A stretch of 44,720 nucleotides of DNA from Haplomitrium mnioides (taxonomy: Eukaryota > Marchantiophyta > Haplomitriopsida > Calobryales), in contig JBNGIS010020737.1 in assembly GCA_049999725.1 (NCBI GenBank), positions 1 to 44,720 on the forward strand, given 5' to 3'. Position 1 is the first letter of the stretch. Each line of letters starts with the position of its first letter. The position numbers were made by a program, and so were the translations under genes. The notes under the pieces were generated by a model. That model ran no database searches, had not been told where the DNA came from, and saw nothing but the letters and a program-made list of their open reading frames with translations. Shown here one piece after another: positions 32,046 through 41,640 of the stretch.

Positions 32046-32426
32046 TATAAAGCAACTCAAGGACCAAATCCAAATGAGTAAGAACTTATAGGGAACTCTA
32101 ATAGAGCTCTTCAACCAAATGCCAATAAGGCAAACAAAAGCCAAGCAACCAAAGAATCCAAGTGATTCGAGAGGAACTCTAGAATGAGGAGTGGGGCTAT
32201 GAAGCCCTTCTATTTATACAAGAGAAGAAGATGTCATCCCTCTTTCTTCACTTACAAGTCACTTCTAACTTCAACCTTTAAAGTGTCTGTATACTACTTT
32301 ACTTAAAGTAACTTCAAAAGCAAGTAACCTTAAAATAATTTCAACCCTAAAAGTGACCCCCTACCACTTCCTTCACTTCTCTCTATTTCTTTATAAATAA
32401 CACAACATCATGATTGTACTATTATA
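32046..32426 (-). mobile_element. Solo Ty3/gypsy LTR, copy 6, within methyltransferase copy 3
   Basis: Minus strand TATAATAGTACAATCATGATG to GAGTTGCTTTATA, 381 bases, with no gag on one side and no integrase on the other. The bases next to it are GCTGA (32041-32045) and GTTGA (32427-32431), a plausible five-base target duplication with one change. On its right side the third copy of the methyltransferase gene begins directly. Confidence 0.75.
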
Positions 32427-34097
32427 GTTGATCACAGTATTGCAATGGCATGTTTGATTAGTTTTCTTCCTTAGTATTGGGACCATGTCACCGCACATAT
32501 GTTGAGCTAAAAGCTCCACAAAATTCTTATTCTTGTTCTTGATCTGAAAAGACCCTCAAGTCTTCATCCTCAACTTTGGGAGATTAAAATTCTCGAGACA
32601 AATGGTGATTGTATCTTTACACACCCAACATCTCTAGATTGTTGTCTATCTTTTTTTCTTTTTTTTTTACTCTTATAAAAAGTGATCTAAGTATCCACTT
32701 GTTCCCTCTCTTAGAATGTTCTCATTCTCTTGTAATTGGGCACCTTTGTTCTTGACATCGATGTCTTATGACGCTGAGGCTCAAGCTCAAGCTCCTCTTC
32801 ATAACTACTATCTGCCAAAGAAGAAGAAATTGTTTGAACTACGCTTGGAGGAGGTGGAGGTGGAAGTGGAGGTTTACTTTGTAGAGGAACAACTAGAGTC
32901 AGTTTCCTTTTTTTGTTGAGCCTTCTTCTAGCTTGACTGCCTTATGCTTTTTTCCTATGCACAACACCTAGTGTGTTTGTGGTGAAGTTGGCCGCACTTG
33001 GGTGTGGAATATATTGTGTTATTGTCAAGCCCCACTTAATCTTAAGAAATTTCAAAGACATTGCACACTTAATGAAGTCTCGTTCCACATGCTTTGCATC
33101 ATAATACCTTACAACAAAATTAGACATAAGTTGCGTCATCTAAAAATCAAACAAAATTATTAGAAAAGTCAAACAACTCTTAGTGACGGAGTCTATATAC
33201 ACATGGACTCTTTCTTAATTGGCACACTTGGACAACAAAAATCCCCATGTAGATGGACTCAAAAGTTCATATCCAAATAGACTCAAAATTACAAGCATGC
33301 TTGGAGTAGGGAGTTCATGCGCATATGGGCTCCCAAGACCATGCATATAGAGACATGAGAGTCCATGCGCGTATGTACTCCCTCCTCTAGAGTGCGTAGG
33401 GTCTTGGGAGTCTTTGTGCGCATGGACTTCCTACTCCAAACGCCCATAGACTTTAAAGTCCATGCTTGCATTATATTGCGTCTTCATACGCATATGGACT
33501 TAAGAGAGCGTATAAGCATAGACTTGTCTACTCCATACGTGTATGGAATTTGGAGATTTCTACTGGTCAATTCCAAACCCGACACGCGGATAGGGATTGG
33601 AAAACATGACAAAACAATGATAGTTCTATTCCATATATGTGTGGATTGTTGTTGACCATGTGAGCATGGTAAGTTGCAACCCATGCACGCATAGACTCAA
33701 GTTCACAAAAACAAACAACAAAGTATTTGGAATTACTTCTTTGTTTCTTTTTATTTTGATCAAGTCCCTGCTGAAAGAGTTTTTTCTCATGATCTCCTCA
33801 ACTACATATTTCTTTGCTGACGTTTTGTGAAATCCTATACCATCCTAACTGTTCACAAGAAAACCAATATATGCTTTGTTTTTTTCCCAAACCATTGTCA
33901 CTTAGATGAGCCTCTCCATATTGGATTTGGTTGATGTGCCACTCCATATATACATATGCTTCTTTGGATTCAGACTCTTGCCACACGGTATTAGCTATAT
34001 GCGGCTAGTTTTCTTAGCACAAAAAGCTTCACCATGTTGATTTTTTGACAAGGTTGAACAATGCATCAGTTGTAGTTGTTGGCACATTTGTTTCCAT
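32427..34097 (-). pseudogene. ParB-like/methyltransferase gene N-terminal half, copy 3
   Basis: The minus strand starts METNVPTTTTDALFNLVKKS at 34097 and contains MVWEKNKAYIGFLVNSQDG-like text (about 33865-33900, with a stop), matching MIQERKKANIRLLVQSQDS of copy 1. The intron donor is near 33736. An acceptor TTTTTAG at 33140 precedes TQLMSNFVVRYYDAKHVERD (33136 downward), the exact counterpart of copy 1's exon 2 start TQFLDDFVDSYKDAKRVERD. The acidic linker (EEELELEPQ, RTF.EG) and a segment equal to ENLNLPKL follow, to the solo LTR at 32426. Intron position and palindromic content are conserved. The ParB-like and methyltransferase parts are not found beyond the LTR. Several stops and shifts are present. 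Confidence 0.75.
33185..33700. repeat. Palindromic repeat cluster in intron 1 of copy 3
   Basis: About twelve units such as GAGTCCATGCGCGTATGTACTC and CATACGCATATGGACTT, spaced about 30-45 bases. They fill the intron that corresponds to intron 1 of copy 1 (10386-10863), where the same family is found. CG steps are often changed to TA, CA or TG. Confidence 0.8.
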
Positions 34098-34635
34098 TTT
34101 TCAAGAGTAAAAAAGTATAGAAATAGACTGTGAAAAATGTCTCACAAATTGAAATATGAAATCGAGAGGCAAAATATACCTAATGTAAGGAAAATAAAAT
34201 TCACTTGTCAAAGACAAAGAAAAACAACACAAATGTATGCGACAATGTAAAGAAACTTCTATCCATATTTCTTTTTTACTTGAAAAATAAAGTTGGTTTT
34301 CCCGTCAAAAAATCATTTGTGTAGCTTTGGCCACATTATTTTGAATGGGAAAAAAAAAACGTTAGTATAGAAAATTGATGTTGTTTATCTTTCTAATTTT
34401 TTTCTTTAAAAAACTTTTGCTATTTTATAGTTTTGTGAAAATTTTCTAAAAACAATTTTTTTTATACTTGTGTATACTCTATTGATTTTTTTCATTAAAT
34501 TCCTATAGTTATCTATATTTGATTTATATATTACAAATGGTAGTAATAATAAGAGGCAAAAAATGATTGGAAATTCAAGATTTTTGCTCTTAGAATTGTT
34601 TCACAACTAGATGACAAGGTGATCATCTTTCAAAT

Positions 34636-34904
34636 TTGAATGTTGAGGGCAAAATGAATGGTGAACCAAAAGTATCAAATGTGATGACCAACAACTTGGG
34701 TAAAAATACATGGATTGCACAACAACAAATGTCTTTTTGTGACAATCATGCGCGTGAACCCTATGTATGCATAGGATCAAGGGGTGAACCATATGTGCAC
34801 ATGGGATCCATCATACAAGTCAAGTAAGAAAAGCTAACTCTTTCAAGTAATTTCTAAAACACCAAGCCCTATGTGCACATAGGCTTCGATACACCAACTA
34901 AACT
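34636..34904 (+). pseudogene. Divergent partner fragment with palindromic units (copy 3)
   Basis: A plus-strand frame of 63 codons (from about 34639) diverges from methyltransferase copy 3 across a ~540-base gap. It ends in NHAREPYVCIGSRGEPYVHM, produced by palindromic units ATGCGCGTGAACCCTATG, TATGTATGCATAGG and ATATGTGCACATGGG. In copy 1 the leftward gene has the same arrangement, an N-terminal exon with the same palindromes reading HARIGSR. This indicates that the gene pair was duplicated as a unit. The frame is cut off by the LTR-like repeat starting at about 34905. The homology outside the palindromic part is weak. Confidence 0.45.
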
Positions 34905-35340
34905 ATTAAGATATAATATATATAGTAAAAATCTAAGTTACATTAGATTAGTTTATAAGAACACTAATCTAAATTCACTATAAGAACGTATGGTTATAAC
35001 CATATGTTCAAGATAAGAGAAGAGTTGAGAGATGAGATATTAGGAGTATTAGATGAGCTAATGAGTCTTGCATTACCTTTCTAATGAATGATTTCTTCCT
35101 TACTTAAAAATTTTTCCTCTTTTAGCACACTATCAGCACGATGATCTTTTTTTTTTAAAAATTTCTTTTTGAAATTTTATTTCAACTTTTTATATAGAAA
35201 TTTTTGAAATTTGAAAAAAAATTTAATAATTTCATATGAAAAAAAATTCAATAGATTTTTACAAAATTTTTTATTGTTCCTCCCTCTTTTGCACGCCTAC
35301 AGTCGCGTTGTGGTTCTAATTTTTTTTTCTCTTTCTCCTT
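34905..35340 (+). mobile_element. LTR-like repeat R2, copy 1
   Basis: Shares with 44196-44720 the order TAAGATATAATRTRTATAG, TTAGATTAGTTWATAAGAAC, TCACTATAAGAAC, TCTAATGAATGATTTC, CTATCAGCACGATGAT, then a poly-T/A tract and CCTCCCTCT..CA(G/T)GC..CAGTCG. The TTATCAGCACGA-type string after a TTTAGCACA-like end resembles an LTR/primer-binding junction of copia-type elements as I recall them. No gag could be read downstream. Confidence 0.5.
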
Positions 35341-35974
35341 GAGCTATCTCAGCCTTTATTTTTATTTTTTTACCTGTCTTGTTGTGGTAGTCCAAGGGTG
35401 CACGATATTGTTTTTAGAGGTTATGGAGGCCAATAATCAATGATGGAGTTTCAATCTATGTGCATTCTTGGAGTGTTACGCACATGTAGATCCTGGCGGA
35501 TATGTGACTATACTAGCATACACAATGGCACCAAATTCAGATTTGCAGCCACGAAGAAATGAGAGATTATGGAGGTGAAGGCCCTTCATCAAGGGATGAC
35601 TGAATTAGAGATACATGTTGTAAATGGTATAGAGACCACGAGCTATTGAAATGACAACCAGAGATGAAACTTTGTAGCTTACAACTACAACTTAGTTGTA
35701 AAATGCTAGTGGTCTAGGAGCTCATCGGTAACTGATGTGGACTAGACTAAGTGCTAGTATGTATTCTTGAATCTAAAAAAGCTTTGTTAAAGAAAAGAGA
35801 TTTGTGCGAAGAGGATATATGAAAGTAAGTAGATGAGTGAAGCCATCGTTATGCCGCTTGTTTCCTGGTTTTTTGTCACTGTTCATCAACTAAATGAAGG
35901 CTCAGACCTGTGCCACTATCTAAGAAAATAATAAACTAAAGAGAACAATACCCGATCAACGAACAACACAAATA
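35341..35974. other. Unassigned sequence downstream of R2
   Basis: Interrupted plus-strand text such as VKALHQGMTELEIHVVNGIE occurs at about 35570-35630 but belongs to no family I recognise. It may be the decayed inner part of the R2 element. Confidence 0.3.
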
Positions 35975-36110
35975 AGAGTTCCTCTCAATTCGGTTTGGCT
36001 CTTTTGTTGCTTGGCTTTGGCTTGCTTATTGATCTTGGAGTTGTGTAACTCTATTATAGTTATCTTGAAGTTGTTACTTTTTTGGAAGTCAGTCCTTGAG
36101 CTCTTTTATA
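35975..36110 (+). mobile_element. Ty3/gypsy LTR, copy 7 (3' part only)
   Basis: Only the last ~136 bases of the LTR remain (AGAGTTCCTCTCAATTCGG to CTCTTTTATA). They are followed by a primer-binding site and gag, so this is the broken 5' LTR of a plus-strand element. Confidence 0.8.
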
Positions 36111-36111
36111 T

Positions 36112-36124
36112 TAGTATCAGAGCC
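36112..36124 (+). other. Primer-binding site
   Basis: TAGTATCAGAGCC, one base from the initiator-Met tRNA complement TGGTATCAGAGCC, directly after the LTR end. Confidence 0.75.
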
Positions 36125-36142
36125 ACAATTCTTTTTGGTAGA

Positions 36143-37170
36143 ATGGAGAATCAAGAAGCGAGGATGCAAATGATGCAACAAAAAAATTGAACATGTTTCT
36201 CGCCTTCTAGAAGTTCAAATGCAAATGGAGAAGATGGCACATTTTCAAGAAGAAGAAAGTCATATGTGGTTTCCCAAACCAAAAGCATATGATGGGAAGA
36301 CGATTCCTAATGGATTTGAGATATTTTTGTTCGATTGCAAACAATATTTTGAGGCTACAAACATAAGAGAAGATGGTCAAAGAATTCTATTTGCTACAAG
36401 TCAATTGGAGAGAGTGGCAAAAACTTGGTGGAGATATCAAATTAAACAAGCTCAATGTGGATTTGTCGCTCCAATTGCTTCTTTGCAAGAGTTCAAAAAA
36501 GCAATGAATCTAAGATTTAGGGTTCTGAATACTCCAAAGGTGGCAAGAAATTGCTTGGCATAATTGAATCAACTTGGTATGGTAAGAAGCTATGTCATAC
36601 AATTTCATAACATCATTATGCAAATTTCTAATAATATTATGGGCAAGGGAGAAGCTTTAGATCGCTTTGTTCGAGGATTGAAGCCTCACACTAGAATGGA
36701 AGTGACAATGAGAGAGCCCTATCAACTAGAAGAAGCAATATGTATGGCGGAACAATACAACTCACTACCATCGACCATCGAAGCTAGGCTACGTTCACAA
36801 CAAGCTTTACCAAATGTTCATGTGCCAACAAATGAGGCTGTACCTATGAAGATTGATGTAGCGCAGAGAGTGGTACTCATTGATGTAGAGTATGAGCATA
36901 TAAACCAAAGTGGCGGATGTTTTTATTGTCGACAACTTGGTCATATGATTGTGAATTGTCCACATTGCCAAGGTCGACCACGCGTTTTTGTTCAAGCAGC
37001 AATTGTTGAAGAAGAAAATCAAGGAAATGACCGACCTCAGTAAAGGCAATCGAGCGGTTTATTAAGAGCTTGATTAGTTCCATTAGAATAAAAATCTTGA
37101 CAAGAATAAGAAGCACCTTGTTTCATCTAGTCGGTATGGTTGATGAGCATTCTTAGAGAATGTTGGTAGA
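36143..37170 (+). pseudogene. Ty3/gypsy gag and start of protease, with zinc knuckle
   Basis: Begins MENQEARMQMMQQKN at 36143, with a shift near 36185. gag proper reads FPKPKAYDGKTIPNGFEIFL, ILFATSQLERVAKTWWRYQI and, after one TAA at 36561, GEALDRFVRGLKPHTRMEVT. The zinc knuckle CFYCRQLGHMIVNC (36919-36960) is intact. The protease start (TLFHL, then LVD-like) reaches about 37170, where it runs into the 120-base tandem repeat. This is the best preserved gag in the window. It has the ~70-codon knuckle segment that E1 and E2 lack. Confidence 0.9.
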
Positions 37171-37612
37171 TTAGTAAAGTCGAGCAAAAAAAACAAATAG
37201 AAGTTACCATTGTCTAGCAAAAACATATCCACAACACAACCACTCCACATGAAGATAATGAGTATAACAAACAATAGAAGTTGACATAGTTTAGTATAAT
37301 GGAGTAAAACAAACAAATAGAAGTTACAAAAGTCTAGTAAAGACATATGCACAATACAACAACTCCACATGAAGATTAGGAGAAAATCAAACAAATAGAA
37401 CTTGACATAGTTTATTAAAATAGAGTAAAACAAACAAATAGAAGCTACCATAGTCTAGTAAGAACATATGCACAACACAACCACTCTACATGAAGATAAG
37501 AAGTAAAACAAACAAAAAAAGTTAATACAGTTTAGTAAAATGGAGTAGAAAAAACAAATAGAAGTTACAATAATCTAGTTAAAACATATGTACAACACAA
37601 CCACTCTTGTTA
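37155..37612. repeat. Tandem repeat with exact 120-bp period, about 3.8 copies
   Basis: The string AAACAAATAGAAG starts at 37191, 37311, 37431 and 37551, a strict 120-base spacing. Each unit holds GTCTAG(C/T)AAAAACATATSCACAA and CACTCCACATGAAGAT and is itself made of two related halves of about 60 bases (GAAGTTACCATTGTCTAG and GAAGTTGACATAGTTTAG). It begins where the gag-pro element breaks off. Confidence 0.9.
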
Positions 37613-37736
37613 TGCGCATACACATCGCTTACAAAACTACATCATCCATAAATATTCCATGACATCTACAGACATACAGCAGCAAATGACAAACAATTGA
37701 GTTTCATACGCATACAATGCATGAGACCTCGTAATC
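37613..37736. repeat. Direct repeat A (partner at 38008)
   Basis: TACACATCGCTTACAAAACT through CATGAGACCTCGTAAT recurs at 38008-38140 with about 80 percent similarity by eye. The two copies bracket the segment shared with 43955-44180. Confidence 0.65.
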
Positions 37737-37739
37737 CTC

Positions 37740-37985
37740 CCTACTTTTCTTCAAGTGATACCTTCTCGAATAAATTCCAAAGTGTTGATCTTTTGATATT
37801 AGAACTAGTGCATCTTTGCTCACAAAGAATCCACGCTTCTCCAAGAGCTGCAATACCTCACCTCTTCTTTTGGTTCATATATATAGTAGACATCAAAAGA
37901 TAACCTTTCGGTAAGAGTACATTGCCTTATATACTAATGCACAAAAAGACAAAAAAAATCAAAATGCTTAAAAATATAAATCTAC
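37740..37985 (-). repeat. Repeat R3, copy 1, possible LTR piece
   Basis: TTTTCTTCAAGTGATACCTT through CTTATATACTAATGCACAAA matches 43955-44180. On the minus strand it contains a TATATAAGG box followed by TGTACTCT. The two copies flank the PHD-integrase retroelement at 38285-41640, so they could be its LTR remains. That is inference. Confidence 0.5.
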
Positions 37986-38007
37986 ATGGAATGGTGTGAC
38001 AATTTTC

Positions 38008-38140
38008 GTGTGTATACACATCACTTGCACAACTACATCGTCTACACACATTCCATGACATCTATAGACATACAACAGAGAATGACAAACAATTGAGTCT
38101 CATGCGCATATAGTGCATGAGACCTCACAATTGTCCTCTA
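38008..38140. repeat. Direct repeat B (partner at 37613)
   Basis: Second copy of the ~130-base repeat, containing CATGCGCATATAGTGCATGAG, a palindrome-like string that loosely resembles the CATGCGCGCATG family. Confidence 0.6.
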
Positions 38141-38284
38141 GCTAGTGGTCAGGTCCTCTAGCACTAGCTAGCCATCTATCTTATAAAAAATTGATATACA
38201 CCTAATAATGCAAAGACTAGAAGGTCGAGTCCAATGGAGCTCCATCGTTCACCTCCTATAATCTATACCAACTCTAGAATTCAA

Positions 38285-38850
38285 TGGAAACTAGTTGTTC
38301 TGTGAATAGTGAGGGCAGAACCATGATTCACGAAGAATAGTAACCAATGGAGGCGTCAAACACGACATATGCCATTCTCTAGAACACCTATCACAAATCA
38401 AATAGTGGTTACCCTCTTAGGAGAACCACATAACATGCACTTCAAACCCATAAGAACTCACGCCATACTGGGGTCCATAGTGCCATCGATGTTTGGAAGG
38501 TGACAAGGTGCACAATTGCGCACATAATCCTTCCAAACCATGCCATCACATCCCTCCAACTGCAAAACTCTCGAAGGCGGTACCTCATGTACTCGCAGAA
38601 TCTGATGTCTAATGGTGACATCAAGTGTCATGGGTGTTGTCTACTGCAAATAAACATAATCACTAGGATGAAACCTCCAAATCCTAGTGCAATATCCACC
38701 TCCACGTATAGTAGCATATTGTAAAGTATCACAATTTTGAGCAATGGCAAGGTTGTCAAACGCCATGGACATGACTCTCTCAAACACCCGAGCTCTCTCT
38801 CAACACATCTGCACCCAAACATCTGGATCATCCATATCCATAACCATAGT
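38285..38850 (-). pseudogene. Retroelement integrase C-terminus with PHD finger
   Basis: On the minus strand one frame runs from MDMDDPDVW (about 38840) through NLAIAQNCDTLQYATIRGGG (about 38720-38755) and FHPSDYVYL. It continues through VLQLEGCDGMVWKDYVRNCA (about 38520-38575) to CHLPNIDGTMDPSMA (about 38465). A PHD finger follows: KCMLCGSP, then after a one-base shift LICDRCSREWHMSCLTPPL and WFCP (38305-38443), fitting C-x2-C..C-x2-C..H-x2-C..C. The block resembles, from memory, the C-terminus of a retroelement polyprotein in which a PHD finger replaces the chromodomain. A PHD finger would read histone H3 tails and could guide integration. Stops and the shift make it non-functional. Confidence 0.6.
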
Positions 38851-40370
38851 GGCATCATATAAAATAGAGGAGGGTAAATCAAGGTTCCTCCTAGCAATCC
38901 ATACTCGCAAAATTTGTGCCCCTTTCCACCTAAATCTCACAATCCAAGTAAGACCATACAAATCCATGGCTTGTCCCAGCACATAACATCGCTCAATCTC
39001 ATCGACAGATCTAACAACAGCAGCACTAGTGGACAACCTCATTGCCCTCTCTCTCTCATAGGCATTCGGTTCCGCCAGCTTTTGCAAGGTTGCATCCCAA
39101 ATAAAACAATGCCTCTTGCCCAAAATACATAAACTGCAAGATTACTCACTAGTAAATCAATTGATCCCACTCCAGCTAAGTGGTCCACCCCCACCAATAA
39201 AGTATCAACCGACAATACATGCAAATAACCTTGCACTGCACTAGCTAAAAGCAATCATGGAAATTTCTCAACCATCAGTGGCATATGCCTCAAGAAGATT
39301 TTGTGGGTGATCTCACCTTTCTTCACATACAAATACCGCTGAATCAGAATCCATACCTAGAGCACAACAACTAACCATGTACTATTGTTTAGCAACAATG
39401 TTGGCCTTGTATCATCTGGAGCCGTCTCATCGATGGAAGAAATGTCGGCTGTATGTGCATTCCTTTCCAACAAGTCATAGTAGTCGGTGATCACCTCACA
39501 AAATGTTGACAATGCCGTTGGCTATGATAATGGACCTCAATAGGTCCACTGAATCTAACAGGAAATGTGCTCAATCGTGCCTCTCCATATCGCCATCCAG
39601 GCCGATAGGACCTTGATTCGTCTCAAAAATCAATAGTGAACCCCATGGGATATTTGCACCGCACACCCCACAAAAACATCATAAGACTCAACCTTGGTAA
39701 GTATGGTTCGAGCGCTCATATGTAAGCTATTTGTGGGATATTAAGCTTGCACTCTAAGCTCGATCTCTCTACGTGTGATGTGTTGTGTGGGTGAAGGTCC
39801 TCCCAATGAAGTTTGGATTAGAAAAAGGCAAATCTCTACAACTTTGGGCCTCAATCCCAATCCCTGCGCACCTAACTTACCTAACATCAATAGCTGTCCA
39901 AATATATCCAATAGTACTCTGGCTGGCCTATACACCATGTTTGAAGGACCAACAAGTCAGAATGTACCATTATGATTGTCGATAGACACCACACTGGATC
40001 TGAATCTTGTCCTCTCAAATATTGGTCGGGCTCATAATTCCATTAGCCATGCTACAACAACATGCCATGTCTCACCTCCAGATGTAGAGGCACATACATC
40101 AACTGCTCTAGTCATTGGTCTCAACTCCATACTAGAAGTAGCACCTTGAATCTCTCTATATAATATACACGCCAACTTGAACACTTCAGCTCATGTGACT
40201 CCTCTAGTCAACACATCCATACATGAAAACAATGGTTTATATACTACTAACCTAGCTATCTCCATAGTCAAAGATGCACTCCCCTCCACTTTGGTTAATT
40301 TCTCCATCTTCTTAAAGCGTGAGTCGAATGCATGGAGGTAGTTCTCATCAAATCTGTGACCTCAAATGAC
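38851..40370 (-). pseudogene. Long unrecognised coding remnant between gag and integrase tail
   Basis: A single minus-strand frame is coherent from about 40370 to 39130 apart from roughly ten stops: HAFDSRFKKMEKLTKVEGSA, AEVFKLACILYREIQGATSS, WHVVVAWLMEL, MVYRPARVLLDIFGQLLML, and LVGVDHLAGVGSIDLLVSNL. After a shift it continues as HCFIWDATLQKLAEPNAYER and RCYVLGQAMDLYGLTWIVRF to the integrase tail. Composition and length (about 500 codons) argue for a real former protein. I see no protease DSG, no RT FLDD/YxDD and no RNase H motif, so the usual pol core is missing or replaced. No family is assigned. Confidence 0.45.
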
Positions 40371-41640
40371 TGTGGAAGCCTTACTTGCCTGTGAGCATCC
40401 CCTCTTTGAGGAACCGACTCCACCATTGCTTCCCTAGGCTCAATAGCCTTGCTTGCTGCTCTAGTCACCATTGCAATCGTATCAACGTGGGTTGTCTCAC
40501 ATATAGATCCCATACTAGCCAATCCTCCATCACCTACATATGAACTAGAGGCTTCACCTCCATAGTTGGGTCTCGTTTGTGTTGTAGCCATATCAGCTAA
40601 TTGCTGCTCTAATTGTGCAATCCTAGCATCCTTTGGATCCATAGTAGCTGCTAGAGCACCAACCCCAGCTCCCCGAGGTAGTGATACTCCTCGTTCACAA
40701 CCATCTTGCCAGCCTCTGCCTTACTCACTTGTGCGAGCTCCTCCTTGTCGTAGCTTCAGGTGAAGTGATAAACACCTATCTCTAGTGTGACTCATGACTC
40801 CACAGTGGTCACATTGTTGCTAGCTAGCTGTACCTGCATCTCTAGAACGCGCTGCTCATGGTTTCTTTGCCTCTAGACATAACGCAAATGATCTCCACCA
40901 CAAGTCCAACAACCTGACTGTTGGACCTGCATAAGATGGCAAAGATGGTTGTCCTCCAACCTAATAGCTTTTCCATGATGCAGACTGTGATGTAGATGCG
41001 GCTAGAGATTTTGGCGTTTCCTTTTGAAAACCTGCAGTGACTACTCTCTCATTCACCAGGTTGAGCTCAATACACTCTGACAATGTAAACACAATGGCTA
41101 GAGTGGGATTAGAATCCCTGAGAAGGATGGTATCTCTCACTCTCCTTCTCAAATCCCTGTCAAGGATGGAATACCAAAACTAAACACGTTGAGCCTCTAT
41201 CACTCCCTTTGTGACATTGATGAGCCTTCTCATCATAGTGTAGGCTTCCCTCAAGCTCTCTCTAGTCTTGCACTAGAACTCGACTCTTCAGCTTATCCGT
41301 CCTCACGCCTTGGTAATTCTGCCTCAAAAGCTCAAAAAAACTCAACCATAGGGTTAAACGATGGAATCCCTCCACTCTCTGATGTAGTGACTAGAATAGG
41401 TGTATTGAAAACTCCTCCTACTCTTGAAGCACTAATGATGTGGCTAGTGCTACTAAAGAATGTTGTATGGGTCAGAGGGTAATGGGCACTTGCCCTTCTA
41501 CCATAGGTAATAGAGACGTAATTGGATGACCAATATTGTCTCCACTCCTCAATCTCAATCAAATGAGCATGCCAGAATTCATGGTAATCAACCATAGGCG
41601 GCCCTTCCAAATGCTGAAACAAACCTTTCCATCCCATTAA
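40371..41640 (-). pseudogene. Retrotransposon gag with two zinc knuckles
   Basis: The minus strand starts near MGWKGLFQHLEG at 41637 and reads FWHAHLIEIEEWRQYW and later REAYTMMRRLINVTKGVIEA, LRRRVRDTILLRDSNPTLAI and ECIELNLVNERV (41060-41260), a helical capsid-like region. Knuckle 1 is CWTCGGDHLRYV at about 40880-40915, with its last Cys lost. Knuckle 2 is CDHCGVMSHTRDRC at about 40770-40815 (CX2CX4HX4C, intact). A coiled-coil-like DARIAQLEQQLADMA follows at about 40590-40640. Frameshifts separate the parts. It is unrelated at the sequence level to the gag of the Ty3 family found elsewhere in the window. Confidence 0.65.
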
